Source: Actinomycetota bacterium
GTDB taxonomy: Bacteria; Actinomycetota; Geothermincolia; Geothermincolales; RBG-13-55-18
Length of the DNA: 57,457 bases
Reading direction: 5' to 3'
Assembly: GCA_028697145.1 (NCBI GenBank)
Contig: JAQVFR010000020.1
Span: forward strand, 1 to 57,457
Shown here: piece after piece, positions 15,594 through 24,715 of the stretch
Numbering within the stretch: the stretch's first letter is position 1
Layout of the letters: each line of letters opens with the position of its first letter
Made by a program: the position numbers and the translations under genes
The notes under the pieces: generated by a model
Told to the model about the DNA's origin: nothing
Databases searched by the model: none
What the model saw: the letters and a program-made list of their open reading frames with translations, nothing else

Positions 15594-17270
15594 CTATGAC
15601 GGTGGGCCCTCTTCGCTCCAGGTCAGCTTGGCGACCATGCGGTCCAGCGTCTCCCTGATCTCCGGGTCTATCTTGGAGAGATCGATATCGACCTCGTCGC
15701 AGTACATGCCGGTGTCGGCGGCGCGCCTGGCGTCCAGGAAGAGGGAGATCTTCTTCTGCCATTCGTTGTAGTGCCCCATCATGGGGCTGATGACCTCGCG
15801 CAGCCTTGCGTCGGTTACCGAGAGCGGCTCCATGCACATCTCCATGGCGGCCACCGAGAACTCGACGAACAGGGGCTCCAGCGACGCCAGGTGCTTCGGG
15901 TCGCGCGCGTTGTACTGGAAGATCTCCTCGCAGTGCCCCCAGGTGTTCTGCTCGTAGAGGGCCATGAAGGGGTTGTCGGCGAGGTCGTCCAGGATGCCGC
16001 CCCTGTCTATCCACCTCTGCTTGATCTTCTCGCCCTTCTCGGCCCAGTCCATCTGCGTGTCCCAGGCCTCGTTGCGGGCGAGGGCGGTGCTGAACAGCCC
16101 GCCGGCGCGGAAGACCATGGGGATGGCGCTGACCCGCAGGAAGTTCATGACCATCATGGGCCCGATGGCGGCGGCCTGCATGGTCTCCATGGACAGCCCT
16201 CCCTGCCCGGAGACGATCTCTTTAAGCACGGCTTCCTGGAAAACGATCTCGTCCTCCGAGTTGCCCACGAGGATGATGGTGCAGCCCCATTTCAGCGTCT
16301 TGCTGAGCACGTCCCTGAAGGCCCTGGTCCTGGACACGTTCTGCAGCAGGTGGGGGGCGAAGGTGTTGACGTAGGCGCCTACGGCCGTGCGCGTGAAGAT
16401 ATATGCGAGCTCCGATTCGCCCATCTTGTAGACGGCCTCGTCCAGGCTGGCGCGGTCGGGGAAGAAGCAGAGATGGAACCTCATGTGCTCGGGCGGCTCG
16501 GTCTGGGCGTCCAGCATAACCCCCTCCGTCTTCATATGCGGGGGGCCCGGCCAGTTGTAGAGCTTGAGAGAACATTTGGTAAAGATACCCAGACCGCCCA
16601 GGGCGCCGGCGGAGCCGCGCATGATGCCGCGCAGGGAGGGTCCGGGGCCGTCCGGGCTGAACCAGCCCAGGCCGGAGTCCAGGGACCCCACTCGCAGGAC
16701 CTCGCCGTCCGGGAGCACCCATTCCGCGCCCAGGAGGTTGCGGTGGCCGTAGCTCATGTACACCCCGTCCCAGCCCACGCCCCATCCTGAGGTGGCGCTG
16801 GCCAGGGGGGAACACGCGGGGCCCGCCCCGATGATGTGGGCGTTGAGGCCGAGCTTCATGGCCTCGGCCTGCAGTTGGGCGCCGCAGTTGTATGGCTCGA
16901 TCACGGCGTACATGTTCTTCTCGTCGATCTCCAGGATGCGGTTCATCCTGCGCAGGTCCACTTGCACCACGTTGTCGTAGGTGCAGCCGGAGTAGACGCC
17001 CCAGCCGGTGGAGAAGGCCTTGAACTTGAGGCCGTGGCGGTTGCAGGCGCGCACCACCTCCTGCACCTCCTCGGTGCAGGAGGGCAGGACAACGGCAACC
17101 GGTCGCTTGACCCACTTGGCGGGGTCGTCGTTGATGGTGGGCTGCCAGGTGTAGCCGTCGAGTACCCCGGGCTCGCGGGATACGTACTCCGCCCCCACCG
17201 CCGCCTCCAGGTCGCGGTAGGCCTCATCCGAGATGGTCTCGAAGGACTGAGTCATGGTCTCGGAAGTCAT
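15594..17270 (-). CDS. VAO-family FAD-linked oxidoreductase (4-cresol dehydrogenase-like)
   Basis: A 558-residue flavoprotein of the vanillyl-alcohol-oxidase/FAD_binding_4 type. It has RPVAVVLPSCTEEVQEVVRAC (N-terminal FAD domain), FSTGWGVYSG and DLRRMNRILEIDEKN, then ATSGWGVGWDGVYMSYGHRN with GAEWVLPDGEVLRVGS, and a long C-terminal substrate domain. Pattern and length are close to 4-cresol dehydrogenase and vanillyl-alcohol oxidase rather than plain glycolate oxidase. The covalent-FAD residue is not obvious. It starts 13 bases downstream of the CCG Fe-S gene behind a GGGGGTGA-type site. The substrate is unknown; an alcohol, 2-hydroxyacid or phenolic compound is possible. Confidence 0.8.
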   Translation of the reverse strand: MTSETMTQSFETISDEAYRDLEAAVGAEYVSREPGVLDGYTWQPTINDDPAKWVKRPVAVVLPSCTEEVQEVVRACNRHGLKFKAFSTGWGVYSGCTYDNVVQVDLRRMNRILEIDEKNMYAVIEPYNCGAQLQAEAMKLGLNAHIIGAGPACSPLASATSGWGVGWDGVYMSYGHRNLLGAEWVLPDGEVLRVGSLDSGLGWFSPDGPGPSLRGIMRGSAGALGGLGIFTKCSLKLYNWPGPPHMKTEGVMLDAQTEPPEHMRFHLCFFPDRASLDEAVYKMGESELAYIFTRTAVGAYVNTFAPHLLQNVSRTRAFRDVLSKTLKWGCTIILVGNSEDEIVFQEAVLKEIVSGQGGLSMETMQAAAIGPMMVMNFLRVSAIPMVFRAGGLFSTALARNEAWDTQMDWAEKGEKIKQRWIDRGGILDDLADNPFMALYEQNTWGHCEEIFQYNARDPKHLASLEPLFVEFSVAAMEMCMEPLSVTDARLREVISPMMGHYNEWQKKISLFLDARRAADTGMYCDEVDIDLSKIDPEIRETLDRMVAKLTWSEEGPPS

Positions 17271-17283
17271 GCCCCTCACCCCC

Positions 17284-18564
17284 TTATGCCCTGGCTGTCT
17301 CGGTTATGCCCGCCGAGAGCATGACCAGGTCGGCGAGGTCGTAGACGGGCAACTCCAGCCCGGACTCGGCGGCGGCGTCGCGGAAGACCCTCACGCACCA
17401 GGGGCAGGCGGTGACCAGGGCCTCGGCCCCGGTGGCTTTGGCCTCCTCCAGGCGTTCGTTGGCCGTCCACAGCGCGAAGTCGGGCCAGGCCTCGAGCACC
17501 CCTCCCCCGGCGCCGCAGCACCAGGAGTACTCCCTGATGCGCTCCATCTCCGTGAGCTCCACCCCCGGGATGGAGGTGAGGAGGTCGCGGGGCTCATCGA
17601 AGATACCCTTGCGCCCCGAGCGCTTCAGGCTCATGGGGCGCTGGAGCTTGTCTTCGCGCCAGTCGGCGAGGAAGGGCTCTCCCATGCGGCCCAGGTGGCA
17701 GGGGTCGTGGTAGGTGACGAGAAGGGGGACGGACTCCCTCAGGCGCAGTTTTCCCTGCTGGGCCAGGCGCTGCAGGTACTGGGTCACGTGCAGCACCTCG
17801 CAGCCGAGCTCCTTGCCCATGCGGGGGTAGAGGAACTTTAAGTGGGCGTAGCCGTCCGCGCAGGGGGTGACCAGCGTCCTGGCCCCGGAGGCCTTGACGC
17901 GCGAGAGCAGGTCGTCGGCGTAGTTCTCTGCCTCGCCGCGGTAGCCCAGCTCGTAGGCGCGGCCGCCGCAGCAGGATTCCTCGGCCCCGGCGATGCCTAA
18001 GTCCACCCCGGCCTGGAGCATCAGCCGCACCTGGCCCCGCAGCGTGTCCCGCAGGTCGGGGTCGTAGGAGTAGCGGCAGCCGGCGTGGAAGAGGACCTCG
18101 CAGGTCTCCGAGTTGATGTCCTTGAGCCCCAGGCCTTGCGCCCACTCGCCGCGCCTGGCCTTGGGCTCGCCCAGCACGTTGTCCTCGCGCTTCAGGGCGT
18201 CGATCATGGCCATGTGCTCCACGATGAGCTCGCCCTGCTCGATGCAGTAGGCCCTGAGCTCGAGCAGCACCTCGGTGAGGTCGATATCGTCGCGGTATAC
18301 CTTGCAGGCGGTGTCACAGGCCCCGCACATCTGGCAGCGGAAGATGATCTCGGCCACGCTGTCGTTGAGTTCGCTGCGCCCCTCGAGGATGGAATTGCCG
18401 ATGATCATCCTCCCCGAGCCGGAGTAGGCGTGGAAGTTGTAGCGGCAGATGGAGGGGCAGTTCTTGGCGAAGCGCCAGCTCTTGATCTGGTTGAAGGGCA
18501 CCCACTTACAGGAGGAGCAGCGGGAGCAGCCCTCCATGTCCCGCTTGTAGTCGGCGAGCGCCAT
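17284..18564 (-). CDS. CCG-domain Fe-S oxidoreductase (HdrD/GlpC/GlcF-like)
   Basis: A 426-residue protein with an atypical Cys-rich N-terminus (CSRCSSCKWVPFNQIKSWRF, CPSICRYNF), a ferredoxin motif CQMCGACDTACKVYRDDID, and two cysteine-rich CCG domains: HAGCRYSYDP with SCCGGRAYELG, and TYHDPCHLGR with SWCCGAGGG. CCG domains bind unusual 4Fe-4S clusters and pass electrons between flavoproteins and other carriers. The ATG follows the TAG of the upstream flavoprotein gene directly, and another FAD_binding_4 protein follows. The arrangement suggests this protein bridges the two flavoproteins and EtfAB. Confidence 0.85.
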   Translation of the reverse strand: MALADYKRDMEGCSRCSSCKWVPFNQIKSWRFAKNCPSICRYNFHAYSGSGRMIIGNSILEGRSELNDSVAEIIFRCQMCGACDTACKVYRDDIDLTEVLLELRAYCIEQGELIVEHMAMIDALKREDNVLGEPKARRGEWAQGLGLKDINSETCEVLFHAGCRYSYDPDLRDTLRGQVRLMLQAGVDLGIAGAEESCCGGRAYELGYRGEAENYADDLLSRVKASGARTLVTPCADGYAHLKFLYPRMGKELGCEVLHVTQYLQRLAQQGKLRLRESVPLLVTYHDPCHLGRMGEPFLADWREDKLQRPMSLKRSGRKGIFDEPRDLLTSIPGVELTEMERIREYSWCCGAGGGVLEAWPDFALWTANERLEEAKATGAEALVTACPWCVRVFRDAAAESGLELPVYDLADLVMLSAGITETARA

Positions 18565-20031
18565 CTAGACCACCTCCCTGGTGAAGCACAGCTTGCCGCG
18601 GTTGAGCACGCCGTCGGGGTCGAGCATGTCCTTGACCTTGCGCAAGGCGGCCACGGTGTCGGGGCAGCGGGCGTAGGCCAGGTCGGCCCAGGGGCCGTAG
18701 GGCCTCGAGAAGAAGGCCCCGGCCTCGGAGAGGGCCTGGCTTGCGGACGTGAAGAGTTCCCCGGCCTTGGCCGCGTCCGCGGAGTCGTAGTAGAGGGTGA
18801 ACTCCAGGTGCACGTTCCTTCCCTGCTGGATGGGCTGGATGTAGGTGCCGACGCGTTCGGGCGGGTACCCGTGCTTTCCGGCCTCCGCCTCCATCACGGA
18901 GACGAAGTGAGGCACCCGGTCCAGGGTGGTGAGGAAGAAGATATCCATAAAAGCCCCCTTGGGGGCGGCCTTGTAGTAGGGCTCGGGAGAGGGGGAGGCG
19001 AGTATGCGCTCCATCCTTTTGGCCGAGCAGCCCGGCACCTCGGAGGCAGCCATCACCCCCGCCGCCTGGGCGTGGGCGGCCAGGTCCTTCTCCTGGTAGG
19101 CCACGCGCATCTCCGGCAGGTACTCATACCCGCTGACGCCGTAGACCACCGTCCAGGGGGCCATTTGCGCGGCGAGTTCATCCACGCGGGAGGGGTCCTC
19201 GGCCGTGACCGTGGCCAGCTGGCGGGCGGAAAGGATCAGCCACTCATCCCCCAGCTTGGGCCGGAGGGCGCGGTAGGTGAAGTCACTGAGGCGGGAGAGC
19301 CTGGCGTCGGGCACGAAGTAGATGCGGTGGATGGAGGGCTTCACCTCCAGCTTGAGGGTGCACCACATCACCGCGGCCAGAGTTCCCTGGGAGCCCTGCA
19401 CCACTCGCACGAAGTCGGTCTGGGCCGGCCCCATGGGATTCTTCTGCGCTCCCCCGGCCGCCCACTGCTGCTCGAGCGAGCCGGGGCCGGCGGCCGAGCC
19501 GGTGCGGAAGAGGTCGCCGGTGCCGAAGACCAGCTCGGTGCAGAGCATGGGGTCGGTCATGTCCCAGTGGTACTTGGGGATGGTGATGGGCTCGCGCTCC
19601 AGCGCCGAGGCCAGCACCGACTTGCCGCGCTTGGGCAGAAGCGGCATGAGTACCTTGAGGCCCGCCTTGTCCACCTCCGGGATGAGCCGCTCGAAGGTGA
19701 CCCCGGGCTCGATGAGGGCGACCTTGTTGCGCCGGTCCAGGCGCACCAGCTCGTCCATACCCGACATGTCGACGATGACCGCCTCGCCCGCTGGCACCGA
19801 GTCCCCGCGCACGCGGGGAGGGGCGGAGGAGGAAAAGACCAGGTTGATGCCCTCCGCGCGGGCCAGCTTCACCAGCTCGCGCACCTCCGCGGTGGAGCGG
19901 GGCCGCACCAGCAGCTGCGGCTCGCCGCCCGAGACGGGTCCCGCCTGCCGCCAGGTGGCCAGGAGGTCGGGGTCCTCTGACACGTTTTCGCTCCCCACTA
20001 TGGCCGAGAGCTTGTCTTTGTCCATAGCCAT
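18565..20031 (-). CDS. FAD_binding_4 dehydrogenase (GlcD/D-lactate dehydrogenase-like)
   Basis: A 488-residue protein with the FAD-domain sequence LLVRPRSTAEVRELVKLARAEG, the strand VIVDMSGMDELVRLDRRNKVALIEPGV and the cap and C-terminal region ending LRKVKDMLDPDGVLNRGKLCF. This is the usual end of the glycolate/D-lactate dehydrogenase branch of the VAO family. In Acetobacterium, a related LctD protein with EtfAB catalyses electron-confurcating lactate oxidation. ATG 20031 lies six bases after GGGAG. The gene directly precedes the CCG Fe-S gene without any gap. The substrate cannot be named from sequence alone. Confidence 0.82.
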   Translation of the reverse strand: MAMDKDKLSAIVGSENVSEDPDLLATWRQAGPVSGGEPQLLVRPRSTAEVRELVKLARAEGINLVFSSSAPPRVRGDSVPAGEAVIVDMSGMDELVRLDRRNKVALIEPGVTFERLIPEVDKAGLKVLMPLLPKRGKSVLASALEREPITIPKYHWDMTDPMLCTELVFGTGDLFRTGSAAGPGSLEQQWAAGGAQKNPMGPAQTDFVRVVQGSQGTLAAVMWCTLKLEVKPSIHRIYFVPDARLSRLSDFTYRALRPKLGDEWLILSARQLATVTAEDPSRVDELAAQMAPWTVVYGVSGYEYLPEMRVAYQEKDLAAHAQAAGVMAASEVPGCSAKRMERILASPSPEPYYKAAPKGAFMDIFFLTTLDRVPHFVSVMEAEAGKHGYPPERVGTYIQPIQQGRNVHLEFTLYYDSADAAKAGELFTSASQALSEAGAFFSRPYGPWADLAYARCPDTVAALRKVKDMLDPDGVLNRGKLCFTREVV

Positions 20032-20045
20032 ATCTGTCTCCCTTC

Positions 20046-20432
20046 CTATGCCCGCCCGGCCAGTGCCCGCAGGCGCGCACCCAGGGAGGGGGGAGCTTCG
20101 CCCGTGGCCGCCCTGGCCATGGTGGCGCCCATGCCCTTGACCATCATCTTCTTTACCGCCCCTGCGTCCAGCAGCCGGGAGGCCGCGCGCATGAGGCGGT
20201 CGTTGTCGAGATACTTCATGAGGGGACCGGCGCGCTCCAGGAGGCGGTCGATCTTCATCACCGTGGCCTCGTCCGCCTCGTCCAGGCGGTTGAGGAGGTC
20301 CCCCATGTTCATGCCCGTGCTCGCCATCACCTCCTCCATGGCCTTGCCCTGGATGACCATGAACTTGTCCAGCACGCCGTTGCGGTAAGCGCACTGCATG
20401 ACCCTGAAGACCTCCGCGGGATCGAGAGCCAA
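20046..20432 (-). CDS. Small helical protein of the Etf block, unknown function
   Basis: About 128 residues, predominantly helical and charged, rich in Met (VMASTGMNMGDLLNRLDEAD, AVKKMMVKGMGATMARAATG), without cysteines to bind metals beyond one near the start (VMQCAYRNG). No family recognised. TTG 20432 is preferred because GGAGG is eight bases upstream; ATG 20438 is only two bases from that site. It lies 14 bases before the FAD_binding_4 dehydrogenase gene, so it is probably co-transcribed and may be an assembly or regulatory partner. Confidence 0.6.
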   Translation of the reverse strand: MALDPAEVFRVMQCAYRNGVLDKFMVIQGKAMEEVMASTGMNMGDLLNRLDEADEATVMKIDRLLERAGPLMKYLDNDRLMRAASRLLDAGAVKKMMVKGMGATMARAATGEAPPSLGARLRALAGRA

Positions 20433-20576
20433 ACTCATCACCTCCGTTTTTTACGAGCCTATACGTGCCAGGCCTCTACCTTCGGGAAAGCTGAAGGCGC
20501 TGGACACCGTAACGCCGAAGACGGCACCACCGCTTTCGCGATGCAAATTTCCGAAGCCGCAGGTCCTTTGCGGCAC

Positions 20577-21377
20577 CTAGATCACTTTGTCCTGTCTGAG
20601 CGCCAACACCAGGTTCCTTCCCGCCTCCTCCGGCGTCTCGCCCTCCACCATTTTGCAGCGCCTCTCGCGCGAGGGGGCGGCGAGAGCAACCGTGCGCACC
20701 CGCCCCAGTGTGGAGGGGTCCAGGTCCAGGTCCGCCAGGCCGAGCACGGTCTGGGGTATCGCCTTGGCGGCCTTGATGGCCTGCAGGCTCGGATAACGCA
20801 GGTCCCCCACCTCCCCGGAGACGGTTACCAGCGCCGGCAGGGGCGCCTCCACCACCTCGTAGCCATCAGGCAGCACCCTTTCCACCACCACTCCGTCCCC
20901 GGCCACATCTACTTTCTGGGCCAGGGTTATGGCGGGGATGCCCAGGAGCTGCGCCAGCCCCAATCCCACCAGGCCGGCGTTGGTATCGGCCGCCTGGCGG
21001 CCGCAGAGGACGAGGTCGTAGCCGCCGGCCCTGGCGACGGCCGCCGCGAGAAGACGGGCGGTAGCGAAGGAATCGAGGAGGCTCGCGTCCAGGGAGTCCC
21101 CCTCCACGAGGAGGGATGCGTCCGCGCCCACCGCCACCGCCTTGAGGATGACCGCCTTGGAGATCCCCTTTCCCATCGAGATGAGGGTTATGCTTACCTG
21201 CTCGTGCGATTCCTTGATGCGCATGGCCGCCTCGAGGGCGTTCTCGTCGAAGGGGTTGATCACCGGCGGGATGCCGCGGGCGGTCACCTTGAGTTCCGCC
21301 TCGTTGATCTCGAAGGAGGAGGGAGGACCCTCGGGGTCGGGAACCTGCTTGGCGCATACGATGATGTTGAGACCCAT
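20577..21377 (-). CDS. etfB: Electron transfer flavoprotein beta subunit
   Basis: A 266-residue EtfB: NIIVCAKQVPDPEGPPSSFE at the N-terminus, INPFDENALEAAMRIKE, TLISMGKGISKAVILKAVAVGAD, the AMP/FAD-binding segment DLVLCGRQAADTNAGLVGLGLAQLLGIP and the C-terminal recognition-loop region. EtfB pairs with EtfA to carry electrons between flavin dehydrogenases and FixC/quinone or ferredoxin partners. It starts ten bases after etfA. The gene order is A then B, the reverse of the commonest arrangement. Whether it binds the second (bifurcating) FAD cannot be settled by eye. Confidence 0.92.
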   Translation of the reverse strand: MGLNIIVCAKQVPDPEGPPSSFEINEAELKVTARGIPPVINPFDENALEAAMRIKESHEQVSITLISMGKGISKAVILKAVAVGADASLLVEGDSLDASLLDSFATARLLAAAVARAGGYDLVLCGRQAADTNAGLVGLGLAQLLGIPAITLAQKVDVAGDGVVVERVLPDGYEVVEAPLPALVTVSGEVGDLRYPSLQAIKAAKAIPQTVLGLADLDLDPSTLGRVRTVALAAPSRERRCKMVEGETPEEAGRNLVLALRQDKVI

Positions 21378-21387
21378 GCCGCACCCC

Positions 21388-22377
21388 CTATACTTTCGGC
21401 AGCTCTTTGAGGGCAGCGGTGAAGGAGGGAAGTAACTGCTTCCACTCTCCCACCACGCCGTAATCGGAGACCTTGAAGATATAGGCGTCCGGGTCCTTGT
21501 TTATGGCCACTATCTTTCCCGATTCGCTCATGCCTGAGAGGTGCTGGGTGGAGCCGGAGATAGCCACCGCTATGTATATGTCGGGGGCGACGACCTTGCC
21601 CGTGATACCCACCTGGCAGGTGCTCGCGGCCCAGCCCGAGTCGACGGGCGGGCGGGATGCCCCCACGGCGCCGCCCATGAGAGCGGCGATCTCCCGCAGC
21701 TGCCCGAAGCCCTCCTCTCCGCCCATGCCCCTGCCTCCGGAGACCACTACCGGGGCCTCCTCGAGGGGGCACTCCCTGCCGGAGAGGACCTCCTTGCCCT
21801 TCATCTCCAGGCGGGTCTGCGCCGGCGGCGAGACCTCGAGGGGGATTACGGCGGCGGCGGTCCCGGCGGGGGAGGGCGCATCGCCCACCCTCGCCCTCAC
21901 CGTGGCCATGGCCGTCGGTGTCTCCACCCTCTGGGTGGCGAGGGCATTGCCTCCGTATACCGGGCGGGTGAAGAGCACCTCTTCACCCTCTACCCTCAGG
22001 CCAACGCAATCGCTGACGAGGCCGCAATCCAGGGCGAAGGCCAGCCGCGGGAGGAGGTCCTGCCCCATGGAGGTATGTCCGGCGAGAAGCACAAGGGGCG
22101 GCCGTGACCGCAGCAAGCCGGCCAGGACCTCTATATATATCTCGGGGTGGTAGCCGGACAGTGCGGGCTCGTCCAGCAGCAGCACCTCTCCCGTGCCGTA
22201 GCGGGCCAGCTCCTGCGCCGCCGCCTGCGCGCCGCTTCCCAGCAGCACGGCATTGAGGTCGGTGGCCAGGTCGGAGGCGAGTCTCTGCCCCAATCCCATG
22301 AGTTCGAGCGTGAGAGAGGTGGGTTTGAGGCCCTCATCCAACTCGGCCAGAATGTAGATGCCCTTCGCGTCCGCCAA
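21388..22377 (-). CDS. etfA: Electron transfer flavoprotein alpha subunit
   Basis: A 329-residue EtfA. The C-terminal FAD domain is clear: VVSGGRGMGGEEGFGQLREIA, VDSGWAASTCQVGITGKVVAP, YIAVAISGSTQHLSGMSES and VAINKDPDAYIFKVSDYGVVG. Start TTG 22377 gives MADAKGIYILAEL and lies nine bases after GGAGG (22387-22391); a longer ATG start at 22416 would cover that site. It is the promoter-proximal gene of the minus-strand block reaching to 13630 and therefore probably sets the block's expression. The protein is cytosolic and partners with EtfB. Confidence 0.9.
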   Translation of the reverse strand: MADAKGIYILAELDEGLKPTSLTLELMGLGQRLASDLATDLNAVLLGSGAQAAAQELARYGTGEVLLLDEPALSGYHPEIYIEVLAGLLRSRPPLVLLAGHTSMGQDLLPRLAFALDCGLVSDCVGLRVEGEEVLFTRPVYGGNALATQRVETPTAMATVRARVGDAPSPAGTAAAVIPLEVSPPAQTRLEMKGKEVLSGRECPLEEAPVVVSGGRGMGGEEGFGQLREIAALMGGAVGASRPPVDSGWAASTCQVGITGKVVAPDIYIAVAISGSTQHLSGMSESGKIVAINKDPDAYIFKVSDYGVVGEWKQLLPSFTAALKELPKV

Positions 22378-22573
22378 TTTAACCGACCTCCTGACTTCCG
22401 GGGTTGCCCCGAACATGCCATATTGTGGGAAATCTGCCGGACTGCGGTGGTGCTGGGACTGAAGCCGTGAACCAAATATGACTGGCTGTCACATTTTATC
22501 ACCGGGGGTAGGGGCAGTCAATAGAAATTTAACAAAATCCTTGGATTTGTATGGTGTTCTCCCGCGAACCGGC

Positions 22574-22603
22574 GCGGTGCCCCTTGCGGGGTCCTGGCAC
22601 CGC
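22574..22603. repeat. GC-rich hairpin in the etfA/radical SAM divergent region
   Basis: GCGGTGCC (22574-22581) pairs with GGCACCGC (22596-22603) around a 14-base loop. The 372-bp divergent region 22378-22749 contains no supported gene; it must contain the promoters of the etfA block and of the radical SAM gene. The hairpin could be an operator or a leader structure; I see no tract of T after it. Confidence 0.4.
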
Positions 22604-22749
22604 CCTTTGACGCGTACGCGCGGGGGATAATCTTTCTGGCGGTAAAGGCGCGGGGCTGATATAAATATAGAGGCGTAATAAACGGAGACTTGCGCAAGGT
22701 GGCCCTTGCGGCGTCTCCGGCGGTCGAATCGACAGCATACGAGGCATCA

Positions 22750-24279
22750 ATGAACGTTCTATTCGTGCACACCGAGCAGGACCCCTATTCCCCCGACAAG
22801 CCCCTGGAGATCCTGGAACGGGTGCAGTTTGGTATCTCGTATATATCCTCGGTGCTCAAGGAGCACGGCCACACTACGAGGCTGGCGGTGCTGTGCGATG
22901 AGACCGTCCACACCATCGACGAACACATAAGGGGGTTCGACCCCGGCCTGGTCTGTTTCACCTCCGTGTTCACCGAGTACCATATCATCCTCAAGGTCGC
23001 GGCGCGGGTAAAGAAAAGATTCCCGCGGCTCTTCACCCTCCTCGGCGGACCTCATGCCACCCTCAAGCCGGACGAATGCCTGGCGGAGGGGCTCTTCGAC
23101 GCCGTCTGCGTGGGCGAGGGCGAATACCCGACCCTGGAGCTGGTGGAACAGCTGCAGTCGGGCGTCCATCCCTCCGGGATCCCCAACATGCTCATCGTGG
23201 GACCCGGCGGCGAGGTGGAGAGGAACGAGCCGCGCCCCTTCCTGGAGGACCTCGACAGCCTGCCCTTTCCTGACCGTGAGATGTGGACCCCCTGGTGCGC
23301 CAACCCCGAGTCGCGTCCCTCCGTGCTGGTGGGGAGGGGATGCCCCTTCAGCTGCACCTACTGCTGCAACCATGCCCTGCGCAAGACGGCCCCGGGCCGC
23401 TACGTGCGCCTGCGCAGCCCGGAGAACGTGGTCGCCGAGCTGAAGGCCATGAAGGAAGCCCAGCCCGGTTTCGGCGAGGCGTACCTGGAGGTGGAGACCC
23501 TCGGTGTGAACACGGAATGGGCCATCGAGCTGGGCGCTGCCTTGCGCGATTTCAACGCCGGCCTGGACTACCCCATCACCTTCGGTTCCAACCTGCGGGT
23601 GACGCCCAACGCCGACTACAACGAACTCTTCGCCGCCCTGGCGGGCGCAAACTTCCGCTTCCTCAATGTCGGGGTGGAATCGGGGAGCGAGAGGATAAGA
23701 AGAGAGGTGCTGAACCGGCGCTATGCAAACGAGGACATCCTGAGGACGGTCGAGACGGCCAGGAAACACGGCCTGCAGATAGGCATCTACAACCTCATCG
23801 GCCTGCCGGGCGAGACGCCGCGCGATTTCCGGGAGACCACGCGGTTGAACCGCGCATGCCAGCCGGACTGGTTCCTGCTCTCGGTGTTCTACCCGTATCC
23901 CGGCACGGAGCTAAGCGATACCTGCTACAGCCTGGGGCTCATCGACGGACCGGCGGACCCCTACCTGGAGCGCAGGAGGCCGGTGCTCGACATGCCCCAG
24001 TTCAGCAAGAGGCAGGTAGGCAGGAGGCGTGACTGGTTCCCGCTGCTCATCTATCGCGGACACCGGCCGCTCAAGGAGCTGCTGTGGCTGGTGTCCCTGG
24101 CCAAGATATATTCGAACCGCAGGCTGGCGGACGCGCACCGGCGTCTCATGGAAAGGCTTTACGGCAAGAAAGGCCGCGACTATCGGGAATCACCGGAGAT
24201 GGTCTTCTCCCGTAAAAACGAAACGGAGCCCGACGGCGGCGAGAAACTGGTGGACGCGGGAGCCGTGAGCGCGGAGTAA
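22750..24279 (+). CDS. B12-binding-domain radical SAM protein
   Basis: A 509-residue enzyme with an N-terminal cobalamin-binding-like Rossmann domain (residues 1-150: NVLFVHTEQDPYSPDKPLEI, LLGGPHATLKPDE, FDAVCVGEGEYP) and a radical SAM barrel with the cluster motif GRGCPFSCTYCCNHALRK (CxxxCxxC), then NVGVESGSERIRREVLNRRY and IYNLIGLPGET. This is the usual architecture of class B methyltransferases and related enzymes in lipid, cofactor or natural-product pathways. The substrate is unknown. ATG 22750 gives a normal N-terminus for the family; the ribosome binding site is weak. The small unknown gene 24334-24663 follows. Confidence 0.85.
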   Translation: MNVLFVHTEQDPYSPDKPLEILERVQFGISYISSVLKEHGHTTRLAVLCDETVHTIDEHIRGFDPGLVCFTSVFTEYHIILKVAARVKKRFPRLFTLLGGPHATLKPDECLAEGLFDAVCVGEGEYPTLELVEQLQSGVHPSGIPNMLIVGPGGEVERNEPRPFLEDLDSLPFPDREMWTPWCANPESRPSVLVGRGCPFSCTYCCNHALRKTAPGRYVRLRSPENVVAELKAMKEAQPGFGEAYLEVETLGVNTEWAIELGAALRDFNAGLDYPITFGSNLRVTPNADYNELFAALAGANFRFLNVGVESGSERIRREVLNRRYANEDILRTVETARKHGLQIGIYNLIGLPGETPRDFRETTRLNRACQPDWFLLSVFYPYPGTELSDTCYSLGLIDGPADPYLERRRPVLDMPQFSKRQVGRRRDWFPLLIYRGHRPLKELLWLVSLAKIYSNRRLADAHRRLMERLYGKKGRDYRESPEMVFSRKNETEPDGGEKLVDAGAVSAE

Positions 24280-24333
24280 GCGGGAGACCGCGCAGGGAGT
24301 TCAGCAGGATGACGGAGGGAGGCTGAGAAAGGG

Positions 24334-24663
24334 GTGGCCGAGCACGTTCATCAGCCGATGGGGGAGGAAATCCGGAGCATCGCGGGATATTATATGGTCC
24401 TCGAGGAGGGCGTGTTAGAATACAAGGACCGAGAGATTTTATATCTGGTCGAGGCGGCGGTCGTCGACACGTCCTGTTGCGGACGCGGCGGCATGGGCTT
24501 CATAATGGTTCCCGGCTACATAAACATCCTGAAGGCGCGCCGCAACGAAGACGGCCTGTGGGTATCGGACGTCGATAGAGTGGAGGGCGAGGAAGATCGC
24601 AGGGAGATCACCCGGCTTGTGCTCGCGAGACACCCAGGTTTTGGGCAGGTAAATTTTGCCTGA
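24334..24663 (+). CDS. Small hypothetical protein, 109 residues
   Basis: GTG 24334 follows a purine-rich stretch (ggagggaggctgagaaaggg). The product contains IAGYYMVLEEGVLEYKDREILYL and the notable motif VDTSCCGRGGMGFIMVPGYI, then a charged C-terminal half. The CCGxxG motif could bind metal or a thiol ligand, but I do not recognise the family. It lies between the radical SAM gene and the HMG-CoA-synthase-like gene on the same strand, within 55 bases of both, so co-transcription is likely. Confidence 0.6.
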   Translation: MAEHVHQPMGEEIRSIAGYYMVLEEGVLEYKDREILYLVEAAVVDTSCCGRGGMGFIMVPGYINILKARRNEDGLWVSDVDRVEGEEDRREITRLVLARHPGFGQVNFA

Positions 24664-24715
24664 AGCGATATAGGCGGTTTGATTTGAGCAAGGACAAAGG
24701 GAAGGGAGGATGGAC

